64,000 nt of DNA from Halobacillus faecis (GTDB lineage: Bacteria > Bacillota > Bacilli > Bacillales > Halobacillaceae), in assembly GCF_007991335.1 (NCBI RefSeq), contig NZ_BJYD01000022.1, positions 1-64,000 of the forward strand. Reading direction: 5' to 3'. Under the pieces are notes generated by a model that saw only the letters and a list, made by a program, of their open reading frames with translations, made no database searches and was not told the origin of the DNA. The position numbers and the translations under genes are program-made. Of this stretch, positions 8,868 to 18,260 are shown in pieces; the stretch's first letter is position 1; every line of letters starts with the position of its first letter.

Positions 8868-10265
8868 CTATAAAATAAATCGACTCAAATCTTTGTTTTT
8901 TACGATTGATGATAGTTTGCTGTCTACATACTGTGGTGTGATCTCAATAGTTTCCATCGTTACGTCAGGAGCCTCAAAAGATAAATCCTCAAGCAGTTTT
9001 TCTAAAATCGTATGCAGCCTCCGTGCCCCGATGTTATCTGTTTCCTGATTTACTTCATGAGCGATTTCTGCGAGTCTAGTAATAGCATCGTCAGAAAATT
9101 CAACCTTTATACCTTCTATTTCAAGTAACGCCTTATATTGTTTCAAAAGTGCATTTGAAGGCTCTGTTAGGATACTTTTGAAGTCTGAAACACTGAGTTT
9201 ATTTAACTCTACGCGGATTGGAAACCTTCCTTGCAGTTCTGGAATTAAATCCGATGGCTTAGCCATATGAAACGCACCGGCTGCAACGAATAGAATATGG
9301 TCAGTTGCTACAGGTCCGTATTTTGTCACAACGGTTGAGCCTTCGACAATCGGAAGAATATCTCTCTGTACACCTTCACGGGATACATTTGCCTGATTGT
9401 CACCTTTCGCCGCAACTTTATCGATCTCATCAATAAAGATCATTCCTGCCTGTTCTACTTTAGCAACAGCATCCTGACCGACTTCGTCCATATCCACCAA
9501 CTTGCCCGCTTCTTCTTGTGTTAGTACTTTTCGTGCTTCTGAAACAGGAAGTTTACGTTTCTTTTTCTTCTTCGGCATGAATTGACTAAATGCATCCTGC
9601 ATGTTCATCCCCATCTGTTCCATACCGGAGCCTTGCATCATGTCATACATGGAAGATTGAGATTCTTCCACTTCTATGGTTACCATCCGGTCTTCCAGCT
9701 CACCGAGATCCAGCTGATGACGAATGCGGCTTCTTTTTGTCTCTATTTCCGCTTCTTCACTCTTCTCATCAGGATCCACTTCCTGCTGATTGCCTTGATT
9801 AAAAATCATCTCAAATGGATTTTTAAAGTTATTGGACTGCTTTTTCTTAGAAGGAACGAGCAGTTTCACAAGACGCTTGTTTGCTTGTTCTTCCGCCCTG
9901 TCTTTTACAGCCTCCATTTTCTCTTCCTTCACCATACGTACGGCCATTTCCACTAAGTCTCGCACCATGGACTCAACATCTCGACCAACGTAACCAACTT
10001 CAGTGAATTTCGTGGCTTCCACTTTAACAAAAGGGGCCCCGACTAATTTCGCTAAGCGACGGGCAATTTCTGTCTTCCCTACCCCTGTAGGTCCCATCAT
10101 TAAGATGTTCTTTGGTACAATTTCGTCCTTCAAATCATCTGTCAGCTGCATACGACGATATCTGTTCCGAAGAGCAATAGCTACAGATCGCTTAGCGCTC
10201 TCCTGTCCAATGATATATTGATCTAGTTTTTCTACAATTTGTCTAGGAGTTAAGTTTAATGACAT
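8868..10265 (-). CDS. hslU: ATPase subunit HslU (ClpY/CodX) of the HslUV protease
   Basis: 465 residues. The AAA+ Walker A GPTGVGKT is at about 58-65 and Walker B IFIDEID lies near the middle. The I-domain (about 110-240) carries basic and acidic low-complexity stretches including PKKKKKRK. HslU unfolds substrates and threads them into HslV. Its stop lies just before the codY ribosome site. The order hslV-hslU is as in other Bacilli. Confidence 0.97.
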   Translation of the reverse strand: MSLNLTPRQIVEKLDQYIIGQESAKRSVAIALRNRYRRMQLTDDLKDEIVPKNILMMGPTGVGKTEIARRLAKLVGAPFVKVEATKFTEVGYVGRDVESMVRDLVEMAVRMVKEEKMEAVKDRAEEQANKRLVKLLVPSKKKQSNNFKNPFEMIFNQGNQQEVDPDEKSEEAEIETKRSRIRHQLDLGELEDRMVTIEVEESQSSMYDMMQGSGMEQMGMNMQDAFSQFMPKKKKKRKLPVSEARKVLTQEEAGKLVDMDEVGQDAVAKVEQAGMIFIDEIDKVAAKGDNQANVSREGVQRDILPIVEGSTVVTKYGPVATDHILFVAAGAFHMAKPSDLIPELQGRFPIRVELNKLSVSDFKSILTEPSNALLKQYKALLEIEGIKVEFSDDAITRLAEIAHEVNQETDNIGARRLHTILEKLLEDLSFEAPDVTMETIEITPQYVDSKLSSIVKNKDLSRFIL

Positions 10266-10277
10266 TCATGGTCCCCC

Positions 10278-10823
10278 TTAATCGAGAACTTCCAGGATTA
10301 TTTGATCATTCGTAAAGACGCAGATCTCTCCTGCAACCTCAAGCGCTGCTCTAGCGATTTGTGAAGCAGATTGTTCCGGTGAATAACGTTTCAACGCGCG
10401 TCCTGCACTTAGAGCGAAGTTTCCACCTGAACCGATGGCAAGTATACCGTCGTCCGGTTCTATTACTTCCCCAGTACCTGAAACAAGAAACATATTCTCT
10501 TTATCCATAACAATCAACATCGCTTCTAATTTCCTTAGAACACGATCACTCCGCCACTCTTTTGCAAGTTCTACGGAAGCTCTTGCCAGGTTGCCATCAA
10601 AGCTTTCCAGTTTTCCTTCGAACTTCTCAAAAAGAGTAAAAGCATCGGCCACAGAACCAGCGAAGCCTGCTAACACTTGATCATTAAATAGTCGACGAAC
10701 TTTCCTTGCCTTATGTTTCATAACTACCTGATTGCCTAATGTTACTTGACCATCTCCACTCATCGCACACTCTCCATTGTGCTGGACGGCAAAGATCGTT
10801 GTTGCATGAAATTGCTGCTCCAT
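10278..10823 (-). CDS. hslV: Peptidase subunit HslV (ClpQ/CodW) of the HslUV protease
   Basis: About 181 residues; N-terminal nucleophile peptidase fold with the [14 protein letters not shown] and [18 protein letters not shown] blocks and [14 protein letters not shown] near the C-terminus. The start at 10823 has GAGGTG 6 bases upstream; another ATG is at 10826. B. subtilis ClpQ starts MSSFHATT and uses the Ser exposed after Met removal. This protein starts MEQQFHATT with no Ser before the TT pair, so the active N-terminus may be made differently. The 5' end is tightly coupled to the xerC stop. Confidence 0.96.
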   Translation of the reverse strand: MEQQFHATTIFAVQHNGECAMSGDGQVTLGNQVVMKHKARKVRRLFNDQVLAGFAGSVADAFTLFEKFEGKLESFDGNLARASVELAKEWRSDRVLRKLEAMLIVMDKENMFLVSGTGEVIEPDDGILAIGSGGNFALSAGRALKRYSPEQSASQIARAALEVAGEICVFTNDQIILEVLD

Positions 10824-10828
10824 CATTT

Positions 10829-11728
10829 TCACCTCTTATTCGCTCGTGGATGACTGTTCATATATACATTTTTCAACCGATCTTTCGATACGTGTGTATA
10901 AATCTGAGTTGAAGAGAGTCGTTCATGTCCTAATAATTCCTGTACTGAGCGCAAATCTGCTCCTTCATTCAGAAGATGAGTAGCAAACGAATGTCTTAAC
11001 TTATGGGGATGAATATCCACCGTCAACGCTGCTTTTTCGACCATCTTTTTCAGTACGAGCCTGATCCCATCAGCTGTCAGAGGACCGCCTTTAGCATTCA
11101 AAAACAATCGTTTACTCGAGGCATCTTTCTTAGAAGCCAGTTGTTTTCTGCCATCATTTATATATGTCTGAAGTGCTTTTGCAGCAAACTGCCCGTAGGG
11201 AACATAACGGTCTTTACTTCCTTTTCCATGAACAAGAGCTGTGTTCAATGAAAAATCCAAGTCTGGGAGTTCCATTTTCACACATTCACTGACACGTACG
11301 CCCGTTCCGTAGAGAAGTTCGATAAGAGCCTGGTTTCTCTGTCCTAAGGGCGTATGCAAATCACTCACAGTAAGAAGTTTCTCTAACTCTTCTTCATAAA
11401 AGAAATTGGGGATGGGACTTTCTTTCTTTGGTAATATCACATTCAAAAATGGGTTCTGAACGACAATTTCCTCACGTTCCAAGAAGCGGAAAAAGCTTCT
11501 TAAACTTGATATCTTTCTGGAAACTGTCCTTCTTGAATACTGCGCTTCGTACTGCCTTGATAAAAAGATTCGGATCACAGGGTATTCACATTCCTGTATG
11601 GACAACCCCTCTGATGTGAGAAAGGATGCAAATTCATCCAAATCCCTTCCATAATGCTTTAATGTAAGAGGCGAAGCGTTTTTTTCAATTTGAAGATATT
11701 CCATAAAAAGCTCTTTATAAGACTGCAT
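10829..11728 (-). CDS. xerC: Tyrosine recombinase XerC (CodV)
   Basis: 299 residues. Catalytic residues align well with XerC: Arg near 145 in GTGVRVSE, Lys near 169 in HGKGSK, His and Arg near 242 and 245 in HPHKLRHSF, His near 267 in LLGHERLSS, and Tyr near 277 in TQIYTHV. It resolves chromosome dimers with a partner recombinase at dif. The ATG at 11728 follows GGAAGG; an upstream in-frame ATG at 11782 is less likely. It is the first gene of the xerC-hslV-hslU-codY operon. trmFO, which precedes it in B. subtilis, is absent. Confidence 0.95.
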   Translation of the reverse strand: MQSYKELFMEYLQIEKNASPLTLKHYGRDLDEFASFLTSEGLSIQECEYPVIRIFLSRQYEAQYSRRTVSRKISSLRSFFRFLEREEIVVQNPFLNVILPKKESPIPNFFYEEELEKLLTVSDLHTPLGQRNQALIELLYGTGVRVSECVKMELPDLDFSLNTALVHGKGSKDRYVPYGQFAAKALQTYINDGRKQLASKKDASSKRLFLNAKGGPLTADGIRLVLKKMVEKAALTVDIHPHKLRHSFATHLLNEGADLRSVQELLGHERLSSTQIYTHVSKDRLKNVYMNSHPRANKR

Positions 11729-11855
11729 GATTCCTTCCACCTCACAAAGGCGTCTAAATTTTATCACAACATTCATTGGCATAACAATGCATTTAATTAA
11801 AATGTAACAAAATTCTGAATTGTTTCCAACTCTAATGAATCAAGTATTTGATGAA

Positions 11856-11883
11856 ATCATACTTTAGCGTGATCATGTGTCAA
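11856..11883 (-). promoter_or_regulatory. Candidate proximal promoter of xerC-hslVU-codY
   Basis: Minus strand: TTGACA (11878-11883), a 16-base spacer, TATGAT (11856-11861). This is a strong match to sigma-A elements, lying downstream of the promoter at 11907-11935. Confidence 0.55.
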
Positions 11884-11895
11884 GTATGTATACTT
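11882..11895. promoter_or_regulatory. Small inverted repeat between two promoters
   Basis: AAGTAT-GT-ATACTT forms a perfect 6-base inverted repeat with a 2-base centre. It overlaps the -35 of the proximal promoter and lies just downstream of the distal -10, a position suited to an operator. No known regulator was matched. Confidence 0.3.
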
Positions 11896-11906
11896 ACCAA
11901 AGCGTA

Positions 11907-11935
11907 ATTATAGCGCCCCACCTTATAGCTGTCAA
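11907..11935 (-). promoter_or_regulatory. Consensus sigma-A promoter ahead of xerC
   Basis: Minus strand: TTGACA (11930-11935), exactly 17 bases, TATAAT (11907-11912). Both hexamers and the spacer are perfect consensus, which is rare. Transcription from here would give a leader of about 170 bases before xerC. Confidence 0.8.
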
Positions 11936-12065
11936 TCAAAAACTTACGTTCCACAAAAACTCACGGCAGGTTTCATAATATCTTCCTATTCGTTAAGGCT
12001 CAGATTAGAAATTTCTTGTGTTTTTAGAGGCTGAAAGAAATTATACCAACATTTGATACAGCCAC

Positions 12066-12107
12066 TAAAAAAAGAGTCTACAACTAAAAGGATAGTCATA
12101 GACTCTT
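12066..12107 (-). terminator. Rho-independent terminator after topA
   Basis: Minus strand: AAGAGTCTA, an 18-base loop, TAGACTCTT, then TTTTT. A perfect 9-base stem (12072-12080 with 12099-12107). The rest of the interval down to the xerC promoters holds no recognisable gene or trmFO remnant. Confidence 0.8.
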
Positions 12108-12122
12108 GGTTTTATAACTAAA

Positions 12123-14198
12123 TCAGGATTGAGGCTCTTCTTTATAATCACATTCCGTACATTGAATTTGTGTGCCCTTCTTCGATTTCTTCTCTACAAG
12201 CAGAGACTCACATTTCGGACATGGTCTGCTGATTGGTTTATCCCAGGATATAAAGTCACATTCCGGATAGTTTTCACAACCAAAGAACTTACGGTTTTTC
12301 TTACTTTTCCGTTCGACAACTTCTCCATCTTTACATTTAGGACAAGTGACGCCGACTTTTTTAAGAATCGGTTTCGTATTACGACAGTCAGGGAAATTTG
12401 AGCAGGCAAGAAACTTTCCATACCTTCCCATCTTATACACCATTTCATGTCCACACTTCTCACAATCAATGCCTGCAGGTTCGTCTTTGATTTCAATTTC
12501 TTCCATCTCTTTTTCCGCTTTTTCTAATCGGGGCTGGAAACCTTCATAGAAATGACTGATGATGTTCACCCAGTCCTCTTTACCATCTTCGATCGCATCA
12601 AGGTCATCTTCCATGCCTTTTGTAAAGTCGACATCGATGATTTCCGGGAAGTATTCTTTCAATTGTTCAAGGACAATTTCACCAAGCTCCGTTGGAATAA
12701 AACGCTTATTATCCAGAGCGACATACCCACGGCGCTGGATGGTATCTAGGGTTGGTGCATATGTCGATGGACGCCCAATTCCGAGCTCTTCAAGCGTCTT
12801 AACAAGACGGGCTTCCGTGTAGCGCGGAGGTGGCTGTGTAAAGTGCTGGTTCGGTTTGATTTCTTCCGCTTTTACGGTCATCCCCTCTTCAAGATGAGGC
12901 AGAAGTTTGTCTTTCTCTTTCTTATTATCATCGCGACCTTCAATATAAACCTTCATAAACCCTTTGAATTTGACTTCAGAACCTGTAGCTCTAAACTCTA
13001 CCCCTTCATTATAAAGGTGAACAGTCATCGTATCTAACACTGCTGGAGCCATTTGGCTGGCAATGAACCTGTCCCAAATCAATTTATAAAGACGATACTG
13101 GTCACGGGATAATATGCTCTTCATTGCTTTTGGATCACGATCTGCCCCTGTCGGCCTGATCGCCTCGTGAGCGTCTTGAGCACCCTCTTGCTTTTTAGTC
13201 CCTTTACTTTGCCCAAGAAACTCTTTACCGAAGTTCCCTTCGATATATTGTTTTGCGTCCTCTTTGGCGGAATTTGAGAGTCTAGTGGAATCCGTACGCA
13301 TGTACGTAATCAAACCAGTCGTTCCTTGCTTTCCTCCAAGGTCGATCCCTTCGTAAAGCTGTTGGGCAATCATCATCGTTTTCTTCGCGCGGAAGTTCAA
13401 TTTACGTGCGGCTTCCTGTTGAAGTGATGAAGTGGTAAAAGGAAGGGACGGATTTCTTTTTCTTTCTCTTTTATTAACTTTATCTACCGAGAAATCCTTC
13501 CCTTTCATCCGCTTTTGAATTTGGTCGACATCGTCCTGTGTTTTTAAATCCTTCTTCTTACCATCAACACCATAAAAAGAACCTTCAAATGTCTCTTTAT
13601 CTTTTAAGAAATCGGCTTCAATCGTCCAATATTCTTCTGGCTGGAATTTTTTAATCTCATTTTCACGATCAATAATGATTTTAACAGCCACTGATTGAAC
13701 ACGACCTGCACTTAAGCCTTTTTTAACTTTCTTCCAAAGAATTGGGCTGATGTTATAACCGACAAGTCGGTCAAGAATCCGGCGAGCCTGTTGGGCATCA
13801 ACGAGATCTGAATCAATCGATCTCGGTTGTTTAAATGAATCTTTAATGGCTTCTTTAGTGATTTCATTAAATACAACTCGACAATCAGATGTATCATCAA
13901 TTTCCAAGCTGTGTGCTAAATGCCAAGCAATGGCCTCCCCTTCACGGTCGGGGTCGGCAGCGAGATATACTTTCTTTGCTTTTTTGGCTGCGGTCTTTAG
14001 TTCTTTCAAAACAGGACCTTTTCCTCGGATGGTTATATATTTGGGGTTGAATTCATTCTCTACATCCACGCCCATTTGACTCTTAGGCAGGTCACGCACA
14101 TGCCCAAGGGATGCTTTGACTTTGTATTTTTTTCCAAGATATCGTTCAATTGTTTTTGCTTTTGCAGGTGATTCTACTATTACCAGATAATCTGCCAT
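12123..14198 (-). CDS. topA: DNA topoisomerase I
   Basis: 691 residues, the same length as B. subtilis TopA. Toprim domain at the N-terminus ([20 protein letters not shown], with DPDREGEA), active-site Tyr near residue 299 in TYMRTDSTR, and three C-terminal zinc-ribbon repeats with CxxC pairs (from about 575 on). It relaxes negative supercoils. The ATG at 14198 follows GGGAGG by 8 bases; in-frame ATGs upstream lack a site. Confidence 0.98.
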   Translation of the reverse strand: MADYLVIVESPAKAKTIERYLGKKYKVKASLGHVRDLPKSQMGVDVENEFNPKYITIRGKGPVLKELKTAAKKAKKVYLAADPDREGEAIAWHLAHSLEIDDTSDCRVVFNEITKEAIKDSFKQPRSIDSDLVDAQQARRILDRLVGYNISPILWKKVKKGLSAGRVQSVAVKIIIDRENEIKKFQPEEYWTIEADFLKDKETFEGSFYGVDGKKKDLKTQDDVDQIQKRMKGKDFSVDKVNKRERKRNPSLPFTTSSLQQEAARKLNFRAKKTMMIAQQLYEGIDLGGKQGTTGLITYMRTDSTRLSNSAKEDAKQYIEGNFGKEFLGQSKGTKKQEGAQDAHEAIRPTGADRDPKAMKSILSRDQYRLYKLIWDRFIASQMAPAVLDTMTVHLYNEGVEFRATGSEVKFKGFMKVYIEGRDDNKKEKDKLLPHLEEGMTVKAEEIKPNQHFTQPPPRYTEARLVKTLEELGIGRPSTYAPTLDTIQRRGYVALDNKRFIPTELGEIVLEQLKEYFPEIIDVDFTKGMEDDLDAIEDGKEDWVNIISHFYEGFQPRLEKAEKEMEEIEIKDEPAGIDCEKCGHEMVYKMGRYGKFLACSNFPDCRNTKPILKKVGVTCPKCKDGEVVERKSKKNRKFFGCENYPECDFISWDKPISRPCPKCESLLVEKKSKKGTQIQCTECDYKEEPQS

Positions 14199-14404
14199 AT
14201 ATGTTCCTCCCATAGAGGTGTTTTCTCTTTTTGCATCATACACTCTTTTTATTTTATCAATTTTTGATTTACCTATTGCTGGATCACTTATTCTAATGAA
14301 AAAGAAAGCTTAACCTTCCTTCCTAAGAGAAAAAGTCGATCTAACGCAGTGATTTTCCCATGTAATTGTTTGGATCAGCTTAGTATAAAATAAATCTTCC
14401 CTAT

Positions 14405-14432
14405 TATTAAATACAATGAAACCGTTTGTCAA
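14405..14432 (-). promoter_or_regulatory. Possible topA promoter
   Basis: Minus strand has TTGACA (14427-14432) followed by an AT-rich TTTAATAAT region about 15-18 bases on. The -35 is perfect; the -10 is ambiguous. It lies in the 300-base gap between dprA and topA, where nothing else was recognised. Confidence 0.4.
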
Positions 14433-14501
14433 ACATATATTTTTCAAAAAAGTCTCAAATTGGTCCATTCTTACCCTTGAATGTAACACCTTTGTAACGG
14501 A

Positions 14502-15383
14502 TTATTCAAATTTTTCTAACCAATCTTCCAGGATGTCATGATGCGTATGAACCAATTTTGCACCTTCATTGATCATTTTATGACATCCTTCACTCGTTAC
14601 ATGTCCAGCAGGTCCCGGGAGTGCATAAACATCCTTGCCTTGCTCTAAGGCCTGGTCCACTGTAATCAATGTGCCGCTTCTCAATCGTGCTTCAATAACA
14701 AAGGTACTTGGAGTCAATCCTGCAATTAACCGGTTACGTTCAGGAAAGTGATATTTTTTCGGTGGGCAGTCCGGAGGATATTCACTTACAACCAAATGTT
14801 CTCGTATTAAAGTGTCGTATAAAAAAGGGTTGTTCTTAGGATAAATATGCTCAAATCCAGAACCGAGTACGGCAATCGTTTTTCCATTATATTCAGCCGC
14901 TAACTTGTGAGCAAGCTGATCGATTCCCTGTGCCATACCACTGACAATGGTAAACCCAGACCTGATCAGTGGGATAAGGATAGACTTCATAGCAGGAAAC
15001 GCATAAGATGAGGGCTTGCGAGTGCCGACCACACTAATCGAAAGTGGTGTATGAATCAAGGATACATCACCTTCCATGTAAAGAGCATAAGGAGGGTCTG
15101 GAATCGTTTTTAAATACTCTGGATATGATGGATCAAACACAGTGACAATTGTACATTCTTGGTCATAAATGTCGAGTTTCTTCATTATATTATTGTCAGT
15201 TATATGTCGGTGGATGGATTGAGCTCTAGAAAGGGGGATAGATAGAGCAGTGGATAACTGAGAAGGTGTACATGAAAAGGGATAAAGTAAAGAAGCGTCG
15301 ATCTGAAGTAATTTTCTAAGAATAGGCCTTGTCATGTTGGGTGAATCATGAAGGAGGAGCAAGCGTCTTCTACGGTCTTTCAT
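14502..15383 (-). CDS. dprA: DNA-processing protein DprA (Smf)
   Basis: About 293 residues with the Rossmann-like DprA core: SVVGTRKPSSYA, SGMAQGIDQLAHKLA, TIAVLGSGFEHIYPKNN, PPKYHFPERNRLIAGL and GCHKMINEGAKLV. DprA loads RecA on incoming single-stranded DNA during transformation. GAGGTG lies 4 bases before the ATG at 15383. It sits between sucD and topA as in B. subtilis. The protein appears intact, so natural competence remains possible. Confidence 0.96.
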   Translation of the reverse strand: MKDRRRRLLLLHDSPNMTRPILRKLLQIDASLLYPFSCTPSQLSTALSIPLSRAQSIHRHITDNNIMKKLDIYDQECTIVTVFDPSYPEYLKTIPDPPYALYMEGDVSLIHTPLSISVVGTRKPSSYAFPAMKSILIPLIRSGFTIVSGMAQGIDQLAHKLAAEYNGKTIAVLGSGFEHIYPKNNPFLYDTLIREHLVVSEYPPDCPPKKYHFPERNRLIAGLTPSTFVIEARLRSGTLITVDQALEQGKDVYALPGPAGHVTSEGCHKMINEGAKLVHTHHDILEDWLEKFE

Positions 15384-15407
15384 CAGGCACCTCATTTCCA
15401 TAGTTTA

Positions 15408-15443
15408 GAGGCCGTACCTGTTTATCGATACGGCCTCTTTTTT
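15408..15443 (+). terminator. Hairpin between sucD and dprA, T-tract on the plus strand
   Basis: GAGGCCGTA (15408-15416), a 12-base loop, TACGGCCTC (15429-15437), then six T on the plus strand. On the minus strand, where sucD is transcribed, the stem is followed by TAAAC, a poor T-tract. It may still slow or stop sucD transcripts. Confidence 0.55.
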
Positions 15444-15450
15444 CATTTAC

Positions 15451-16353
15451 TTAGTGAGTTTTGCATTTTTCAAATAGATCCTGATCCTTTAACACTTGGA
15501 TCAATGTTTCACCCATAACTGAAGGTGTTTCAGCTACTTGGATTCCACACTCATTCATGACACGGATTTTTTCGTCAGCGGTACCTTTACCACCAGAAAT
15601 AATCGCACCAGCATGGCCCATACGTTTTCCTGGAGGGGCTGTTCGGCCGCCAATAAAGCCGACTACTGGTTTGCTCATATTCGCTTTCACCCATTCAGCT
15701 GCTTCTTCCTCAGCTGTTCCACCAATTTCACCAATCATGATGACAGCTTCTGTATCTGGGTCTTCATTGAAAGCTTTCAATACATCGATGAAATCGGTCC
15801 CATTTACAGGATCTCCCCCGATTCCAACCGCTGTTGATTGACCGATTCCAGCTTCAGAAAGCTGGTGAACAGCCTCATAAGTCAATGTGCCAGAACGGGA
15901 TACGACACCGACATGGCCTTTTTTATGAATGTAACCAGGCATGATACCGATTTTACATTCATCAGGAGTAATGACGCCGGGACAGTTCGGTCCGACAAGG
16001 CGTGTTTTCTTTCCTTCCATATAACGTTTTACTTTGATCATATCCAGTACAGGAATATGTTCAGTGATACAAATGGCAAGATCCATTTCTGCATCTGTCG
16101 CTTCCATTATAGCATCCGCTGCAAACGGTGCAGGGACATAAATGACGGAAGCATTCGCTCCTGTTTTTTCCACAGCTTCCGCAACTGTATTAAATACAGG
16201 AATTCCCTCAACTTCGGTGCCGCCTTTACCAGGTGTGACACCGCCCACGATTTGTGTCCCATACTCAACCATCTGTTTTGTATGGAAGAGTGCTGTGGAG
16301 CCTGTAATACCTTGAACAATGACTTTTGTGTTCTTATCAATATATACACTCAT
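15451..16353 (-). CDS. sucD: Succinyl-CoA synthetase alpha subunit
   Basis: 300 residues. Nucleotide-binding Rossmann start [19 protein letters not shown], CoA-site [10 protein letters not shown] near 121, and the phospho-histidine at about 247 in [12 protein letters not shown]. It works with SucC to convert succinyl-CoA to succinate with ATP or GTP formation in the TCA cycle. It follows sucC by 17 bases in a two-gene operon. Confidence 0.98.
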   Translation of the reverse strand: MSVYIDKNTKVIVQGITGSTALFHTKQMVEYGTQIVGGVTPGKGGTEVEGIPVFNTVAEAVEKTGANASVIYVPAPFAADAIMEATDAEMDLAICITEHIPVLDMIKVKRYMEGKKTRLVGPNCPGVITPDECKIGIMPGYIHKKGHVGVVSRSGTLTYEAVHQLSEAGIGQSTAVGIGGDPVNGTDFIDVLKAFNEDPDTEAVIMIGEIGGTAEEEAAEWVKANMSKPVVGFIGGRTAPPGKRMGHAGAIISGGKGTADEKIRVMNECGIQVAETPSVMGETLIQVLKDQDLFEKCKTH

Positions 16354-16370
16354 CTGATTCCCCGCCTTTC

Positions 16371-17531
16371 TTACTTGACTAGTTCAACGATTTTTTGTGC
16401 GCCTTCTGCCATAGAATCTGCAGAAGTGATGTTCAAGCCTGATTCATCAAGAATTTTCTTCCCAGCATCTACGTTCGTACCTTCTAAACGAACAACGAGC
16501 GGCAATGTTAGTCCGATTTGTTTCGTTGCTTCAACCACACCTTCAGCAATAACATCACACTTCATAATGCCACCGAAAATGTTGACGAAGATTCCTTTGA
16601 CATTTTCATCAGAAAGGATGATCTTGAAAGCTTCGGTTACTTTTTCAGTTGTAGCGCCGCCTCCGACATCCAGGAAGTTGGCAGGATCTCCATTATAGTG
16701 TTTGATTGTGTCCATTGTAGCCATCGCAAGACCCGCACCGTTGACCATACAGCCAATGTTACCATCGAGCGCGATGTAACTAAGATCATATTTAGATGCT
16801 TCTACTTCTTTAGGATCTTCTTCTTCAAGATCACGAAGTTCAGCAATATCTTTTTGACGGAAAAGGGCATTATCATCAAAGTTCAACTTGGAGTCAAGCG
16901 CCAAAACGTCCCCATCACCTGTTGTAACAAGTGGATTGATTTCTGCAACAGAGCAATCCTTTTGTACAAAAACGTCATAAAGGCCAAGCATAAACTTAAC
17001 TGCTTTTCCTAAAGATTCTTTCGGAATATTAATATTGAATGCAAGTCGACGCGCCTGGAATGGTGTGAGACCTGTCACAGGATCAATGACTTCTTTAAAG
17101 ATTTTTTCAGGAGTCTTTTCTGCGACTTCTTCAATCTCTGTTCCACCTTCTTCAGATGCCATCATCGTTACACGGCTTGTCGCGCGATCGAGAACAAGAC
17201 CGACATAGTATTCGCTCTTAATATCGCAACCTTCTTCGATAAGTAAGCGCTTTACTTCTTTACCTTCTGGTCCAGTCTGATGGGTTACAAGTGTTTTTCC
17301 TAGTATTTCGTCAGCGTATGTACGCACCTCGTCAAGATTCTTAGCAATTTTGACTCCGCCCGCTTTCCCGCGGCCACCTGCGTGGATCTGCGCTTTGACA
17401 ACTGTGACATCGCTACCTAATTTCTGCGCTGCTTCGACAGCTTCATCTACGGTATATGCGACGTGTCCATTTGGCACAGATACGCCAAAATCACGCATGA
17501 TTTCTTTTCCTTGATACTCGTGAATGTTCAT
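16371..17531 (-). CDS. sucC: Succinyl-CoA synthetase beta subunit
   Basis: 386 residues with the ATP-grasp fold: [17 protein letters not shown] start, [25 protein letters not shown], and the C-terminal power-helix region [16 protein letters not shown]. It is the nucleotide- and succinate-binding subunit. GGGAGG precedes the ATG. First gene of the sucCD operon. Confidence 0.98.
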   Translation of the reverse strand: MNIHEYQGKEIMRDFGVSVPNGHVAYTVDEAVEAAQKLGSDVTVVKAQIHAGGRGKAGGVKIAKNLDEVRTYADEILGKTLVTHQTGPEGKEVKRLLIEEGCDIKSEYYVGLVLDRATSRVTMMASEEGGTEIEEVAEKTPEKIFKEVIDPVTGLTPFQARRLAFNINIPKESLGKAVKFMLGLYDVFVQKDCSVAEINPLVTTGDGDVLALDSKLNFDDNALFRQKDIAELRDLEEEDPKEVEASKYDLSYIALDGNIGCMVNGAGLAMATMDTIKHYNGDPANFLDVGGGATTEKVTEAFKIILSDENVKGIFVNIFGGIMKCDVIAEGVVEATKQIGLTLPLVVRLEGTNVDAGKKILDESGLNITSADSMAEGAQKIVELVK

Positions 17532-17565
17532 GTTTCATCCTCCCATCAAATTTCACTGCATGTAC

Positions 17566-17595
17566 ATTGTATAAAAAAACGCTATCAATTGTCCA
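17566..17595 (-). promoter_or_regulatory. Candidate sucCD promoter
   Basis: Minus strand: TGGACA (17590-17595), an 18-base spacer, TACAAT (17566-17571), each hexamer one mismatch from consensus. The leader to the sucC ATG is about 28 bases and carries GGGAGG. Confidence 0.55.
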
Positions 17596-17700
17596 TACTA
17601 AGCTAGATATCTGTCGAAAAATTCACTAGATTCACAGGTATAATATTATGTAAACTATAATGCAAGAGTATGAAAATCGTTCTTCTATTCCTCTACCAAA

Positions 17701-17975
17701 GCTCCCTTTACTTGAAGACTCAGTTTCGAGATGTTCGTGTGATTCTAGGGGCTCCGGGAAAAGGTTCGTTTCTCACATTTATGGAATGGGGTGGTTGGGA
17801 AGCTGAGAGACTCCCGCGGGAATGGATTAGCTGGCAAGAGCCCACAGTGCGAAGCACGAAGAGGCTTGCCGTCATCCCCGCAGGAAAGCAAGTAGTTTCC
17901 CAACCACCCCAAAAGCTCAACACGGCAACGAACCCCTGAAACATCTCGAAACTGAGTCTACCGCAATATTTCCCT
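17701..17975. repeat. Dispersed nested-palindrome repeat, family 1, copy A
   Basis: Three nested perfect inverted arms: AGACTCAGTTTCGAGATGTT at 17716-17735 with its complement at 17940-17959 (20 bases); GGTTCGTT at 17763-17770 with 17927-17934; and a 15-base arm at 17787-17801 with 17897-17911. The centre holds GAGACTCCCGCGGGA and CCCCGCAGGAAAGC. The left end AGCTCCCT and the right end ACTTTAATAA recur in the other copies. Open frames through it on both strands are artefacts of the palindrome. A transcript could fold into one long rod. Confidence 0.8.
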
Positions 17976-17990
17976 ATACTTTAATAAGGA

Positions 17991-18260
17991 TTATTTCTTT
18001 TGTTGCTGGTCAACGTTGTAAATGAAGGCGAAAACTTCAGCGACGACGTGGTAAAGATCTTCTGGAATTTGTTCATTGATGTTCAATTCGGAGAGCAGTT
18101 CGACGAGTGAGGCATCTTCTTGTACGGGGATCTGGTGCTCCTCTGCGGCTTTTAGAATATTTTCAGCTATGATGCCCTTCCCTTTGGCTACAACCTCGGG
18201 AGCAGCCGCCTTTTCAGATTGATAGGTCAAAGCAATCGCTTCTCTTCTTTTTTTCATCAT
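17991..18260 (-). CDS. ylqH: YlqH, stand-alone FlhB C-terminal-domain-like protein
   Basis: 89 residues aligning with the part of FlhB that follows the NPTH self-cleavage site: REAIALTYQSEKAAAPEVVA, GKGIIAENILKAAEEHQIPV, LNINEQIPEDLYHVVAEVFA. FlhB is the export-gate switch protein. The membrane domain and NPTH itself are missing, so this resembles a permanently cleaved FlhB fragment. Its ATG overlaps the ylqG stop (ATGA). The same pair precedes sucC in B. subtilis. The function is not established. Confidence 0.88.
   Translation of the reverse strand: MMKKRREAIALTYQSEKAAAPEVVAKGKGIIAENILKAAEEHQIPVQEDASLVELLSELNINEQIPEDLYHVVAEVFAFIYNVDQQQKK

Noticed and set aside
17670-17944. Overlapping open frames of 89 and 74 codons on both strands between sucC and ylqH
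   Set aside because: They run through a palindromic repeat, which keeps both strands open together; no ribosome site or protein family fits.
17991-18260. Calling this gene flhB
   Set aside because: It has no membrane domain and no NPTH motif; it is the separate YlqH protein.
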